Shown piece after piece: positions 33,580-45,899 of a stretch of 64,000 bases of DNA. This stretch comes from Notospermus geniculatus (taxonomy: Eukaryota; Nemertea; Pilidiophora; Heteronemertea; Lineidae). Numbering within the stretch: the stretch's first letter is position 1; each line of letters starts with the position of its first letter. The notes beneath the pieces were generated by a model, which saw nothing but the letters and a program-made list of their open reading frames with translations, had not been told where the DNA came from and searched no databases. The position numbers were made by a program, and so were the translations under genes. Location of the stretch: positions 113,112 to 177,111 of the forward strand of contig NMRB01000889.1 of assembly GCA_002633025.1 (NCBI GenBank), written 5' to 3'.

Positions 33580-36040
33580 TCAAATCAACTCTGTTTTTAA
33601 GCCTTTTAGGTTCGTCATGACAGTGTCTGCCTCGTCTTATTCACACAGGTGAAAGGACAACGATAATACGCCATCGTTACACTTGGCGGGACAAATTTCA
33701 TACGCCGACCATATGTTACCAATAATAAACATTTGCATTGAATCAAATAGATTCCAGCAACTGGCTTTAATTAATGAAAGTCATACGCCTAGGATTTTAT
33801 GATGATAAATGGAACTGGGGAAAAACAAACCGATTTGATTTAGCCTATATAAGGCTTGAAATAACACGGGCGTATTAGTAGTTGTTCAGAGGGACAGAAC
33901 AGTTACAGAGTCTGAGACAGTCTAGGTTCCACCCTCAGTGTGACCCTTCTCCAAGCTCTGGACTTGTCCAACCCGATGGAGTAATTTGCTGAATGCTCAA
34001 CCTGTTCTGCCTCCCAGTGTTGACAAGAGGAACTAGGAAAATGCCCCAGAGCTGGTGATGTCTCCACGCCATGAGGAAATTTGGGTGAAAATGTACTTGA
34101 AACAGACACTTGGTGTCTGGCGGACTTGGAGTGGAGTGGGCGAGGGGCTGGGTTGACAAGTCAGGTTCATCACCATTTCTGTCTTGCCGAGTTTTGCGAC
34201 TAGGCTTACCTGCCCCAAAACACCAACTGAGTTACGTCAATGGCTTCGACAACTCCAAAAGTTTTTTACTTTAACTTCCTTCTGTCCCCCCAGGTTATGG
34301 CGGTAGTGCCCCCACACAAATGAAACGAAGAGCAGGTGTTTTTTTAATGTCTTTTTGATGTACGCCAAGGAGAACAGGTGAAATGTAATGGGATACTGAC
34401 AATGAAATATACAGGAAAACAGCTTAAAAGGCAGATGTGGGCCTCATCAATGTTGCACATGAAGCTATTTCCCTCCAGACAGTTACGTAAATTAACACCT
34501 TTTTATACATTTATGTATTACACAAAACCATCCATTTTGTATTTTTTAGCATTGGTGTTATCTTTCACAGTAGATGTATTAAATAGTCGTTTGTGTTTTT
34601 TCTCCAGATGAAATGTAACACGTACAATGAGCGGAAGGCGATACTTGGGGCTGACAATTTACCCCCTCCCCCCACACACACACATGTGCAGACCACTGGG
34701 ATCTGACGGTAGCGTGTACATTAGGGAGGAGGGCAGAAGAGCAGAAGAGCTTCGGGCAAAGCATTCTCTGACACATCAGGCATGTGGATCCAGGTCCAGT
34801 GAGTCCGCCCCTGCATCCTCCGCTATTGGCAACCAAGAATTCTTCATCAGGATTGGCCCAAAACAGAACTCAGAGCATTTAGATTGAAAATTTTTTGGGA
34901 AGAACCCCCAGACCTCCTCATCGTGAATCCGCCCCTGCATGCAGATAAAAAGCTCCACAGACATCACCATTTCATCATCATCACATCCACACCAATTCAA
35001 CCTTTTAATTGTAATTAGAACTTTTCTGATCAAAAAATGTAATTCATTGGCAGACGTCAATGCAATCTGTTAAAGTGAAATCGTTGGAGGCGAGATGATT
35101 ACAATTTGTCCCTGAGGGGTTATATCTAATATCCAATCCGCATGCCATCTGGAGCCATGCATTTATGTATATCATCAATTATAATCCGGTTGCATTGGTA
35201 CAAATCCAAGGGGACTATTCGATGTATTACCTTACAAGACCGATCGCGTGGTGACGGTAAACGTGTGACCACGGTTATCACAAAGGCATCAGCTTCATGA
35301 TCCATTTTCACCATGGTCATCTGTTTGATATTAGACATTTTCAGAGAATGACAAGGACGAAGAAAACTTTCACCACTCTCTGATTTTTGAAGCAAACGCT
35401 GTCAGATTGGTGTAGTGCGTTGGATCGCCTCTCACCACTGAGGTTGTGGGTTGGATCCCTTGGTCGGCCCATTCTTTATGTGATTGAGAAGACGACAGCG
35501 TACATTGTCTCCAAGCACCCCAGTCTCCTCCTTTTATATTCATTCGCCTGATGTTGTCCACAGAGCAAATAATGCCGTTTTCAGCACTCAACGCTCAAAG
35601 GCAGCACTCCATCAGGCCAAGGTTGTGTTCACTCCACACACCGCTCATCCTCGTCCTCTGCCCTCTGCTCTTGAAGACATTCTACCAGAAGGTGGTCCAG
35701 ATGTCCTGCTAGAGCCAGGTGCCAGGCAGCTCAGATATGACAAATCACGTCCTCGGATGAGTAATACCACCTCCCAGAGGGATTAGGCCGGATGATTGGA
35801 GGAATCATCCTGATTGTGGGATTAACTGGTGCATCACTCACACAGGGCGAACGATACTTTAGGGATTCAGTGTCGTGTTAACCCGTACCTCGGTGCTGGA
35901 TTAACTGATATATCTGATCCTGTTTCTTGCGTCTGAGATAGACAATGACAACTCCTTGCCTCATCTCTTCCCACTGATGCTAGAAAACCTGTAAAATAGT
36001 TTTTCTCTTCATTGCATGGAAGAACGAATACTGCAATCTT
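33580..36040. other. Mostly unassigned sequence
   Basis: No confident gene. A tRNA-like head lies near 35408-35470 (TGGTGTAGTGCGTTGGATC, TGTGGGTTGGATCCC). GGATCCAGGTCCAGTGAG and GAATCCGCCCCTGCATG near 34790-34940 look like ends of a decayed GGATCC hAT-like element. A strong acceptor-like GTTTTTTCTCCAG at about 34610 is followed by an open frame of 31 codons that I cannot assign. Confidence 0.3.
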
Positions 36041-36049
36041 CAGACAAGT

Positions 36050-36440
36050 GAACCTTTGGATTAGTGAACTGCAGATGAATCTGCAGACTGGTCAAGCTTC
36101 GGACAGGCAAACTTTGGATTTGTGAACCTTCGGGCGAGTGAACCTTGGGCAAGAGAGCCTCAGGGCAAGTGAACCTTAGAGGTGCTGAACCTTCGGGCTG
36201 GTGAACCTCCAGGCAAATAAACTTTCGAGCAGGTGAACCTTCGGGTTGGTGGCCCCTTGGAGGCCAAGTGAACCTCCGGGCAAGTGAACCTTCGGGCTGC
36301 TCCTTGGAGGCCAAGTGAACCTTTGAGCACTGGGTGAACCTTCTCGGGTGGTGGTCCCTTGGAGGCCAAGTGAACCTTTGGCTGGTGGTCACTTGGAGGC
36401 CAAGTGAACATTCAGGTGTTGGTCCCTTGGAGCAAGTGGA
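36050..36440. repeat. Minisatellite (GTGAACCTTCGGGCAA units)
   Basis: About 17-bp units of GTGAACCTTCGGGCAA. They are later interleaved with CCCTTGGAGGCCAAGTGAAC to give a longer period. The 159-codon minus-strand ORF across it is a product of the repeat. Confidence 0.7.
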
Positions 36441-37037
36441 GAGTAATCGGAACAACCAATTTTTCTGCACTTTTATCGCCAGCACCACCTAGTACACTGT
36501 AGACTAACAAACAAGCAGCACAACACCCCTCAGAGACTATCCACAAAGGATCATGCCTCATTTTTGGAGTTGGGAGTTTCAGAATCCCCTTTAAATCCAC
36601 AAAAGAAAGGCAACCAGAAGATTATTAGTTGATACCGGCTGAGCTTGGCAGTTCTGCCAATAAGGCACAGGTGTTGCAATCATGTTACCCTATCATAGTT
36701 TGTCTCGTTCCTGAGCGACCACCTGAATCTTCCATCCTCAAAGCATTCAATGTGTGATGACAATTCCTCAAGCCATATGCTCGCATATGAACAAAATGTA
36801 ATTTAACCCCTTTCATGCAATATCACCGATTTGAAAACGTGAATTCATCTGCCCCTGGGTCAGAGTATCTTCCGTCGAAGTTATCTACAAGCGTTGGATA
36901 TGAATTGGAGAAAATTTCAAGAAATGTTCTTCAGTTGGTTGATAGGAACAACATTTCTTCAAATATTTTTCAATTTGTTTCATATGCGAGAAAAATTTGA
37001 CAAAAGATGCCGTTGCTGGACTCTGGCGGTAGATGAC

Positions 37038-37200
37038 TAGGAGGTGTCAGTCAGTTGACCAACTGGTGTCACCACAGCCCAATTCAAGGCGTAGCGGACC
37101 CACTGGTTGATTGAGCACCCACCAAGAATTTTCTTTTGTATTGGTCTGCTAGAACTTTGCTTCCTTCTTTTGGCAGGAAACGCAGCTGACTACTCATATT
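37038..37200. mobile_element. Diverged copy of the TAATAGGAGC MITE
   Basis: Shares the ordered blocks of 29553-29727, including AGGAGGTGTCAGTCAGTTGA at the left and GCAGCTGACTACTC at the right. The TIRs are imperfect. Confidence 0.45.
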
Positions 37201-37716
37201 GGAACCAAAAATCCTTCTTACGGTAGCAGAGAAACAAATCAAATGTGGCTTTTATACTTCGGGGAAAAAAGAACATTGAAGAGCAAACATTTCACAACCA
37301 CCTGATTTCAAACTGTGAACTTTTCCTTTTCACCCCATCTCGAACACATGTTGCCACAGATGCTGATAAGATTCATAAAATATGAAAAACAGTAATTGTA
37401 CATGTACATGTATTGACCAGACGGTGGCAGCCCTAGGCCTCCACATGTACGACCAATAGTGGGCATGCCACATGTTCAATTGCCATGTAAATGTCATATA
37501 TGTATCGAATTTATGGAATACAATAATCCTATCTGACCTGATCACAGACGTGTTTCATCTGGTCACAGCTGTTGATACAGCAGAGTTTTTGTCTCATCAA
37601 CATGTGATGGTTCAGATTTTTGGAGAAAACCATGAATGTTAAAGGTGTATGCGACCTCGTAATCAGGACAGCAGCCAGCAAATTCCACAGCGGTCAGTTC
37701 GACGACCGACGCAACT

Positions 37717-37838
37717 GCAGAGGCCATCCTCCCACAGCAGGGGTTTTTACCTCGCTCCTCTTCATCCACTCACACTTCGTGTGCGAGTGTATGAAGAGGA
37801 GCGAGACCAAACCCCTGCTGTGGGAGGATGGCAGAGGC
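37717..37838. mobile_element. hAT MITE, CATCCTCCCACAGC family, copy 4, with 8-bp target duplication
   Basis: Element 37725-37830 (106 bp) is the best-preserved hairpin of the family. The duplication GCAGAGGC is perfect at 37717-37724 and 37831-37838. Confidence 0.8.
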
Positions 37839-37839
37839 A

Positions 37840-37965
37840 GTCGGAGTGCAACAGTGGCTGTCAACTCAGAGATACCGGGTTCAATTTCCCGATACTCATG
37901 TGATAAAGTGGGACACTCCTTGACAGCATATGTTTCCGCTGGGGGCTCCAGTTTCCTCCTACATT
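37840..37965 (+). repeat. tRNA-derived SINE
   Basis: The head GGAGTGCAACAGTGGCTGTC and the B-box-like CCGGGTTCAATTTCCCG are followed by GGGGGCTCCAGTTTCCTCCT. It begins directly after the right flank of the adjacent MITE. Confidence 0.5.
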
Positions 37966-37999
37966 ACATACAAATTATCAATTTTTGTTGAACTGAACG

Positions 38000-40700
38000 G
38001 AGACGGAGCAGATGCAAATTGAAGTCAAAATCCTGGCTACACGATGGAGTTTCATCAATCAAACACACGAAATACCCAAATTGTATAGTCAATTTTAGAC
38101 CCTCTTTTTCATTTGCACCCTTTTTGAACTTACGAGTACAAAATACGTACAAGCGGTTCAACCTTTGAGTAATTCGAGCTCTACGTATTTTGACGTAGTT
38201 TCCCAACTGTGTTGGCATATGGTATAATATTGAATTCTTATTGACTATTGGCATCAGTGCCACCGTAGCAGATGTGCCCATTGTTTGAGGTTATTCCTCA
38301 TCGATTTATCTATGTATAAAGTGATGACAGAAAAAATACAACGTTTCATGTCATCCCTCTCGATACTATCTAAAGATCATCGTCAGCTGGGAACCCTCCT
38401 GGAAACCAGAAGTTCTGTGGCAATGGGGGAAAAAATGGTGCCTCCTTATGATACCAAATTCTGAGTTGTTTCAAGAGTGGGCACCACTTCTTTGTACCTG
38501 TGCCCTCCATTATCCAAAACTCCAGATCCACCCCTGAAGTTAGCCCAGGGTTCCCGTAGGTAAACATTTAGCCATTTTTAAGTTTTTCTGCAATCAGAAC
38601 TGAATTTTCATGAAATTCATATCAGTCTCTTTTCAAGAATCGCTCGCCCCATTTCTTCCTTCATATTGATGGGAGTGAAGACTTCCAGACAGAGGGAACA
38701 CGGCGATTCTCCGACAGGGATCACCAAAATGTGATGTTTGTGAGAAAAAACTGCCGCAAATGCACCGAACGCAGCAATATTTTCCACATCACCCACTCCA
38801 GGTACCGGTACTGTCACCAAATGAAATAACACATTTCTATCTCAATGAATTACTTGAAGGTTGCAACTGTCACCTGCCTATTAATTTCCAGTAAATGAAG
38901 GCACAGAGCCATCTAGCAGATCATAGTGGAACTGATATCAATATGCCAGGAACTCGGCTCTGGTTGAGCAAGGCAACACCAAGTGAAAACCAAAGTATCC
39001 ACAGTAAACCTCCTCCTGGTAGGATGACCCAATACAAGCATCCTCCTCCAACCAACCACGTGTTGAAAGCTGACGTAGAATGAGGAAATTATAAGGGTTC
39101 AAATGGCCACACAAAGAATACGATCACAGCTGACTGCAGTTTTAGATGATGTCAAAAGGGCAAATGTCAGTTCCAACATTAGCCACTGATTTACAGGAAG
39201 GGTCTATAAAGCCTAAAAAACTAGGCCTCAATTTGCTTCATAGAACAATTAATAACACTGGCCATAAGCAAATGAACCTGTTGCAGATGTTCTGAATCAA
39301 TTCGCCACGATTGATATCTTATTTGAACCGGGCAGGTGGTGTTTTGTTTGAGGCCTAGGTCGAAGCAAACAGACAGTCAGCTGGCTTGATTTCACAAGCA
39401 GCTATGTCAATCGAACAGGCAAGCTGATATTTTGATTGGATTATCAATTAGAATCTGAAACCAGGCCTATGGGATGGAAATAAATGCATCCTTTGTGGAA
39501 GTGACCCCCAGGGAACTTGTGTTGCACTTTTATCCTGCATCAGCAGGGCAAATAGGTATATATTTTTTCAAAGAACCAGGTCACGCACTTACATTTTGAG
39601 CCTTTGAGGCCAACAAGTACCTAAACTGACTGTAGACGACTCCAACAAGTCATGGACAGTAAAGTGCAGGAGGAAACCAGAGCCCTCCACCCTCAAAGAA
39701 ACCTGCAAGGAGATTCAAAATCTGCATTTAGGATGTATAAGAATGGTATTGAATCTGCAATCTTCAGGCACAAAACGCTGCTGCACCAGTGGCCGAGTGA
39801 GATGTCGGCAAACTAACGAATACGCCAATTTCCTGTGACAGGAGTGACAATCCCGACCCAATATGTCGAAGAACCCCCTCCTCTTCAAGAATTTTCTTAA
39901 CAAGAACAGATGTGGACTTGCAAAATGAATTCCATTTCACCTATCGCGGCTGAGAGAGTGGAAAATTAGAGTCGGGGAAATGCACATGATCGAGATGATC
40001 TGCTCACGGTGACGCCTCCAGCTACAGAGCGTGAGAAAACAAAATGTGAAGTTTTTAAGAACAGAATTGAACTGAACATCAGAGCGGCATTCGCAATGAA
40101 CTGTTAGGAAACAGCTATTGATGTCTGAGTGAATTCCTTTTAAGTATTTACAATCATGGAAACAGCTATGGGTGATGATCGAGAACGGTTCGAGTTTTGA
40201 TAAGAAATAACGTGGTAAACCAGCGAATATGTGATGGGAAACCCAGCCAGATGTCACATCATGATCTTACGTGTTCTTATGCTGCGCTCTGCAGCAGACG
40301 CAGAATCCGTTACAAAGGAGTGCCAAGGGTGCTTTGGATTCAGGGAGATATGGAGGACCTTATTCAGCCTCTGGTGTGGAAGTTGGCTGTTTCGATTTTC
40401 CATTCTTTTGGGTAAAGCACAGTGAACCACCAACTTGCAACCATCAACTTGCAGATCTAAAAGTCCTGAAAGTTTATTCATTTACATTGTGTATTTTGCA
40501 TCCTTTTCAAAGTATCTACCACACAACCCCAAGAGAAGACCCTGGAGGAAATCTGCCAATTCCATCTGACATTCCCACCTCCAGCCACAAAATGCCAGCA
40601 ACTTGAGATGTCAACACCAGGTGTTGTAATAGCTTCGATGCAGACAACTTACGTATCATCAGAAATATGGAAAATATTTCAGCCTGACAGAGTCTGAATA
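38000..40700. other. No recognisable gene
   Basis: AGATCCACCCCTGAAG at about 38524 resembles one end of the GGATCC hAT-like family. A minus-strand SINE remnant lies near 39650-39830 (GGAGGAAACCAGAGCCCTCC). The ORFs here overlap on both strands and none has a motif I can name. Confidence 0.3.
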
Positions 40701-40704
40701 CTGA

Positions 40705-40920
40705 TACGGTGGTGTAGTGGTTCGGGTCTCCGACAAGCGGTCAGAGGGTCCCGGGTTTGAATCCCACTGGGCGTGAGACTTTGGGCAAGTCTCTTTACCT
40801 CACTGGCCTCTCCCCACCCAGGTGTATAAATGGGTATCGGTCACAAATGCTTGGATTGTAGCGCTGAATGAGCAGCTCATCTGAGTTCTACTGAAAGGTT
40901 TGTTGATATCAAACTCTATA
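40705..40920 (+). repeat. Well-preserved tRNA-derived SINE
   Basis: The head ACGGTGGTGTAGTGGTTCGG and the B-box-like CCCGGGTTTGAATCCCAC are followed by the body GGGCAAGTCTCTTTACCTCA and CAGGTGTATAAATGGGTA. The tail GCGCTGAATGAGCAGCTC is shared with the other copies. This is the clearest SINE in the window. Confidence 0.7.
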
Positions 40921-42400
40921 ACTTTTTTAACATTCATTGGATTGTTCTACTATCAAAATCTAAGTTCAATAGATCACACTATCAGTTATTACAATTATCC
41001 TCATGTAGCCCACCCATCTTCCCACCACGAGCGATTCCACTTTACATTCTGCACAACTCCTCCAGCAATCCTCCTCGGCAAAAATCCAAGCTAAATTCCT
41101 GCATGGGAAGACGTCATCGGCAGACATCTCAAAGTTTGTGCACGCCACAACCACCTGTGTCTGTGATCCCTTATTTTACTGTCATTTTATCCATGCCACA
41201 CACATCTGATGTCCTATTAAAACTAAACCCGTGATTGTCATCCGCACATGACACATCGAAGTCACGAAGGCTCGACCCGTTATCTGCTGTAATTGCGGAG
41301 AATACACCGGGATTACACATGTCCTGGTACTGACGGCTTGTTTAGGGGGTTGGTAATGAATGATGGGGTTGGAAATGGCACCTGCCACTAGCACTGGTCA
41401 CACTGTCTGAAACTGATATCAACTTTGTGGAGCTACAGATCTGGACTAGACTGGTAATGTCACAGGAACGGAGCAGACTTTTGGGTAGGGTGGATCAGGG
41501 GGAGGGATCGGGAAGGGGGAGAGTGAGAACGCTATTGCAGGTATTGGGACACATGTCTAGGAGGCCTCAGGTTTCATCAGTATCTCAGCTCAATCCACTT
41601 CACACTTTTGCCCATTTCCCTTACGGAACAGCATATTTAGCGCCCGCTGCCTTCCAGCATGAGGCCCATCGACCGCCTAACACCCAAGTGGTTCAGAATG
41701 GTTATTTCGCAGAAAACAAACACACCACTTCAAAAATATTGTAAATGCATACATGGAGTGAGTACGAAAGTGAAAAAGCCAGGTGGTGTGGTTTCTGTTC
41801 GGTCAGCTGTCCACAAGTCCACGAAATAAACAAACTCTCGCCCAGGCTTCATAGCAGAGTGTTTCACTCTGTACCCACATCAGTTTTCATTCAATGGACC
41901 GCTCAACACAGGTGTTGAGACTCAAGGTTGGTTCGGACTTGAAATTCCCAAAATATAGATCTCACTTTTCCCACATACAGCAGGTGTTTTGGAAGTCACA
42001 GGGTTGGCGTGACAGTTCCACAAAACATTCCATCAATTATTTCAAACCCAGAGGAATTCCCGTGAAATAACTGCTATTTCCTGGTTTCACCATCAATTTA
42101 ATTGAATTGAAATCTTGCATGTCAATGAATACGGCCTGCTAGTGGTTTAAGAGAACACACCAGACTTTTTTTGACTGCTGAAGAAGTAGGGTTACAATGT
42201 ACTACTATAAGGAAACCCCGTCCCCTTTCACCACATTTCAAGGTCACAGAACAAACATTGTCACATCGTATCAAAACAAGGACGATGTGATACGGCAGCA
42301 TTTTCAAGGTCAGGTTAAGGTCGCTACACGGTGATGACCTTGGACCTTATTCACTAAAGATTCGATAGGACTTCCAGATCAGTGCATCGCATGGTTCCCA
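40920..42400. other. No recognisable gene or repeat
   Basis: A 105-codon plus-strand ORF at 41427-41744 has no motif or splice context that I can recognise. Nothing else stands out. Confidence 0.3.
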
Positions 42401-42419
42401 ATGTTTTGATGTTCAGCAG

Positions 42420-42570
42420 GAGGACACATCGAAGTTCCCAGAGAAAACCTGGGCTGTCGAGGAGAGTTGCTCCCTCTATCACAAGAAGAGCTGTCCGAGC
42501 AGTGATCGAATCCGCAACCTCACTACGTGAGAGACACTGATGGTTCCACTGTACCACTCTGACAGCCCTA
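42420..42570 (-). repeat. tRNA-derived SINE, minus strand
   Basis: Reverse complement of the SINE pattern: GAGTTGCTCCCTCTATCA and GTGATCGAATCCGCAACC (B box), then ATGGTTCCACTGTACCAC (A box). It is related to 50990-51160. Confidence 0.5.
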
Positions 42571-42862
42571 AAGCAGCAGATCTATCCACCAGCCTTGTCG
42601 AGGTACTGTTACACCAAATTAGTTCTTAAAATGTCCTGCCCCGTCCTAAAAAAATCGTAAAATGGGCTAGAATGCGTAACGTTGGCCAAATAATGTCTCA
42701 GAAGTTCTGGAGCACTCTTCCCATCCGAGCCTGTCCATAAAGTTTATAAAAAGACTGTAAAAAGTTGCCACTATGTCCACTCCGTTCGCACACAGTTTGA
42801 GCTCGTTCGGCAACATTTTCAAGAACCTACTGAGAACTAGTTTGGTGTGAGGAGGGCATTAC

Positions 42863-42918
42863 CCAGGAGGGCCACAAAGACGATGATGAAATTAGGCCAC
42901 ACAATATGGAAGAAAAAC
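42863..42918 (-). CDS. Candidate minus-strand exon with a hydrophobic helix (weak)
   Basis: A very good acceptor (CACCTGTTTTCTGTGCAG) is followed by a frame reading FFFHIVWPNFIIVFVALL. It ends at a possible donor CTGG|GTAATG or, unspliced, at a stop nine codons later. It would encode a membrane-spanning segment. I do not recognise the protein. Confidence 0.25.
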
Positions 42919-43639
42919 CTGCACAGAAAACAGGTGAGGGTTAACAAATGTTCTCGTAGCTGATTCAATTTGGACGGTATAAGTTTCTTACGAAGCCATA
43001 CCTCGACAAACAGCGCAGTCTTGTTTGCGCATCCTTCTGAGAACTTCTCATCGGTAATTTCATTACGGAAGGTCTGATTTGCAAGATTAGGGCAAATTCG
43101 CTTGATTCACAGCTGAGACTCTGACAAAATCTGACAACCCTTTAGAGTGATATCATCCCGAGTCATGTCGCATCACCATTTGCCAAACTCTGGCCCACAC
43201 TTTCACGATAATGAATAGGCTCGCCACACCTGCGGCACAAGTTACGTGGCACATAGGGCCCCATTTTAGCATTAACCAACGGTTAATTGTATTGAAGGGA
43301 AAATGCGAAATCCGCTCCCCGAGGTCCCAACAGGCATTGCACAAATCAGTTACATTTTCCCAATGAATTACCGTGGTACGAATTCAGTTGACCCCACCAC
43401 CTGCGTTCTGATGAGATTTTTCCCTGGGGACCAGCATGACAGAGAGATCTAAAGCACTGATGAATTGGACTTTTTACGCAGGTCATTCTTCGAGGAGTTA
43501 GTGGGTTCGTGGAGGTTATGCCAACTCTTGATAGAGACACATCCACGAATCAACAAACACCATTTCAAGTAAATCAGGACCGAGTCTCCATCAAGGTTTT
43601 AAGGGCATGTTGGGACTCCTGCTTTTTGTCCCTTTGCGG

Positions 43640-44030
43640 GATCAGGGCTAGGTCTGGTCTTGGGGGGCACAGGATTCTTGGGGAGGTGGCACTTTTTTCA
43701 GGTGGCAAGTTTCAGTCAGTTGCAACAGCAGTTGGGAATCGTGCCCTGCTGAAGGATGCTGACAACAGACCATGGCGATGGCCGATGATGAACACCGTGT
43801 GACGGTAAGAGCTCACCAGGTGAGCTAGGCCCTCAAAAGGAGGGGGAGGTGGTGGCAGAAATGCACTTTTTGCCACTTTTCAGGTGGCAAAAATTTCAAG
43901 TCATCAGTTCGAAAACGTGGCCTGATAAAGGATGCTGACAATGGACCATGGCGACGGCAGACGATGAACACCGTGTAACGGTAAGAGCTCACCAGGTGAG
44001 CTTGGCCCTCAACAGGAAGGCCACTTTTTT
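43640..44030. repeat. Imperfect tandem duplication of about 180 bp
   Basis: Both halves carry a CACTTTTTxCAGGTGGCA block, GAAGGATGCTGACAA-type words, ACCATGGCGA and AACACCGTGT, and the hairpin AGAGCTCACCAGGTGAGCT. The last also appears, more diverged, in the repeat nested at 31.3 kb (TAGCTCACCCAGTGAGCT). No N lies at the junction. Confidence 0.55.
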
Positions 44031-44089
44031 CTGACACACCCTGTATCTGTGCTGTTCATTTGCAGCCTTCCAGCTGAGCAGGTCACTGA

Positions 44090-45644
44090 GTCACACTCGA
44101 CCGACTCGGCAATGCAATTTCTTTAATGACCGTTATTGAAATAGTGGAAGGAGAAAGTCGATGTGATCAATGAAGACACTCTATAGCGGATCAATCACAA
44201 TAATCTAATGTTCTCATCAGCGTGTACATGGCGACCCCATCACTCGATCGCTTTTATAATCAACGAGCCTTGTTTGTCTTCAATCAAATTATTCATGGGA
44301 CTTGCAACAAATGTGGAAGAGAATTACAAAGTCGACTAATTCTAACGCAGACGATGGAAATGGTGACTTACCTCGCGGACTTGGCGACGTCTCCGGAGCC
44401 TCCAACCTCGTACCCACTGGAAAGGACAGAAAAGATATTCACGTGAAGGAGAGGCATTCCAAATACTCAATGTTTCACCTGTTGGAGGTCACGGGAGACA
44501 AGAGTAGCAGTTTGTGTTTTCCCGATTAATGCTCAGATCCAAAGACAAGACCTCATCTCAGGAGTACTCGCTCCACGTGAGAGTTTTTGCAAGCGAGTTG
44601 ACACTCCGTGAGAACTATGGGAAGTTGTTCTTTTCATCGGTCACAGTGTGGCGGAAACAAACAATGGTAAATTGCCCACTGAGAGCCAACTCATTCAGTG
44701 CATCACTTGATCATTTCAGATGTGTGGACACTGCATGGGCCTACAAGGTATGTCTCGGCCAGGAATCACAGGGGCAGATCCATTGGTCCCCCTGTAGCCT
44801 TCTGTGCCCCCCTTCACCAGAATCCTGGAGGTACATACTCTATTCGCCTTATCTCATTTCGCCTGGNGTCACACTCGACCGACTCGGCAATGCAATTTCT
44901 TTAATGACCGTTATTGAAATAGTGGAAGGAGAAAGTCGATGTGATCAATGAAGACACTCTATAGCGGATCAATCACAATAATCTAATGTTCTCATCAGCG
45001 TGTACACGGCGACCCCATCACTCGATCGCTTTTATAATCAACGAGCCTTGTTTGTCTTCAATCAAATTATTCATGGGACTTGCAACAAATGTGGAAGAGA
45101 ATTACAAAGTCGACTAATTCTAACGCAGACGATGAAAATGGTGACTTACCTCGTGGACTTGGCGACGTCTCCGGAGCCTCCAACCTCGTACCCACTGGAA
45201 AGGACAGAAAAGATATTCACGTGAAGGAGAGGCATTCCAAATACTCAATGTTTCACCTGTTGGAGGTCACGGCAGACAAGAGTAGCAGTTTGTGTTTTCC
45301 CGATTAATGCTCAGATCCAAAGACAAGACCTCATCTCAGGAGTACTCGCTCCACGTGAGAGTTTTTGCAAGCGAGTTGACACTCCGTGAGAACTATGGGA
45401 AGTTGTTCTTTTCATCGGTCACAGTGTGGCGGAAACAAACAATGGTAAATTGCCCACTGAGAGCCAACTCATTCAGTGCATCACTTGATCATTTCAGATG
45501 TGTGGACACTGCATGGGCCTACAAGGTATGTCTCGGCCAGGAATCACAGGGGCAGATCCATTGGTCCCCCTGTAGCCTTCTGTGCCCCCCTTCACCAGAA
45601 TCCTGGAGGTACATACTCTATTCGCCTTATCTCATTTCGCCTGG
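44090..45644. repeat. Two 777-bp near-identical copies joined by a single N at 44867 (probable overlap)
   Basis: 44090-44866 and 44868-45644 are equal in length with only a few substitutions. The left copy stops at CATTTCGCCTGG. The right copy passes the same words and continues. ORFs in this stretch appear twice for this reason. Confidence 0.8.
44372..44416 (-). CDS. Candidate 45-nt minus-strand exon (duplicate at 45150-45194)
   Basis: The acceptor TTTCTGTCCTTTCCAG and the donor GCGAG|GTAAGTCACC are both strong. All three frames are open. The phase 1 to 1 frame reads GTRLEAPETSPSPR. The one difference from the other copy (CCG to CCA) is silent in that frame. This is weak support. Confidence 0.28.
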
Positions 45645-45899
45645 TGAAGGGGGGCACAGAAGGCTACAGGGGGACCAATGAAGGCAAGCACCGAAGGTGC
45701 GAAGCCACAGCGGGGGGGGGGGGGGGGGGGGNNNNNNNNNNNNNNNNNNNNNNNNNNNNNNNNNNNNNNNNNNNNNNNNNNNNNNNNNNNNNNNNNNNNN
45801 NNNNNNNNNACCTTTGAAAAGGGCAATTTTTCTAACGTTGGTCACCGAAAAATGGGGGGGGCAGGGGCTGGATTTGCCCCCCATGAATCCACGCCTGAA
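45549..45899. mobile_element. GGATCC-family hAT-like element containing a 40-bp inverted repeat and a gap
   Basis: Left end CAGGGGCAGATCCATTGG; right end CCCCATGAATCCACGCCTG. Inside, the 40-bp arm 45559-45598 (from TCCATTGG, with CCTTCTGTGCCCCCC) is repeated inverted at about 45641-45680. A G-run leads into the gap at 45732-45809. Confidence 0.5.
45732..45809. other. Assembly gap
   Basis: A run of 78 Ns directly after a long G homopolymer and inside an inverted repeat, both of which hinder sequencing. Confidence 0.95.

Noticed and set aside
36009-36488. 159-codon minus-strand ORF with repeated peptide
   Set aside because: It lies over a minisatellite; the repeated peptide follows from the DNA repeat.
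40705-40790. Functional tRNA gene
   Set aside because: A- and B-box-like words are present, but no acceptor stem or anticodon arm closes; it continues into a SINE body.
41427-41744. 105-codon plus-strand ORF
   Set aside because: No motif, repeat domain or splice context; its length is within chance expectation for this window.
44222-45307. Pairs of repeated plus-strand ORFs (74, 75 and 129-145 codons)
   Set aside because: They repeat because the two contigs overlap; frames overlap each other and none has a recognisable motif.
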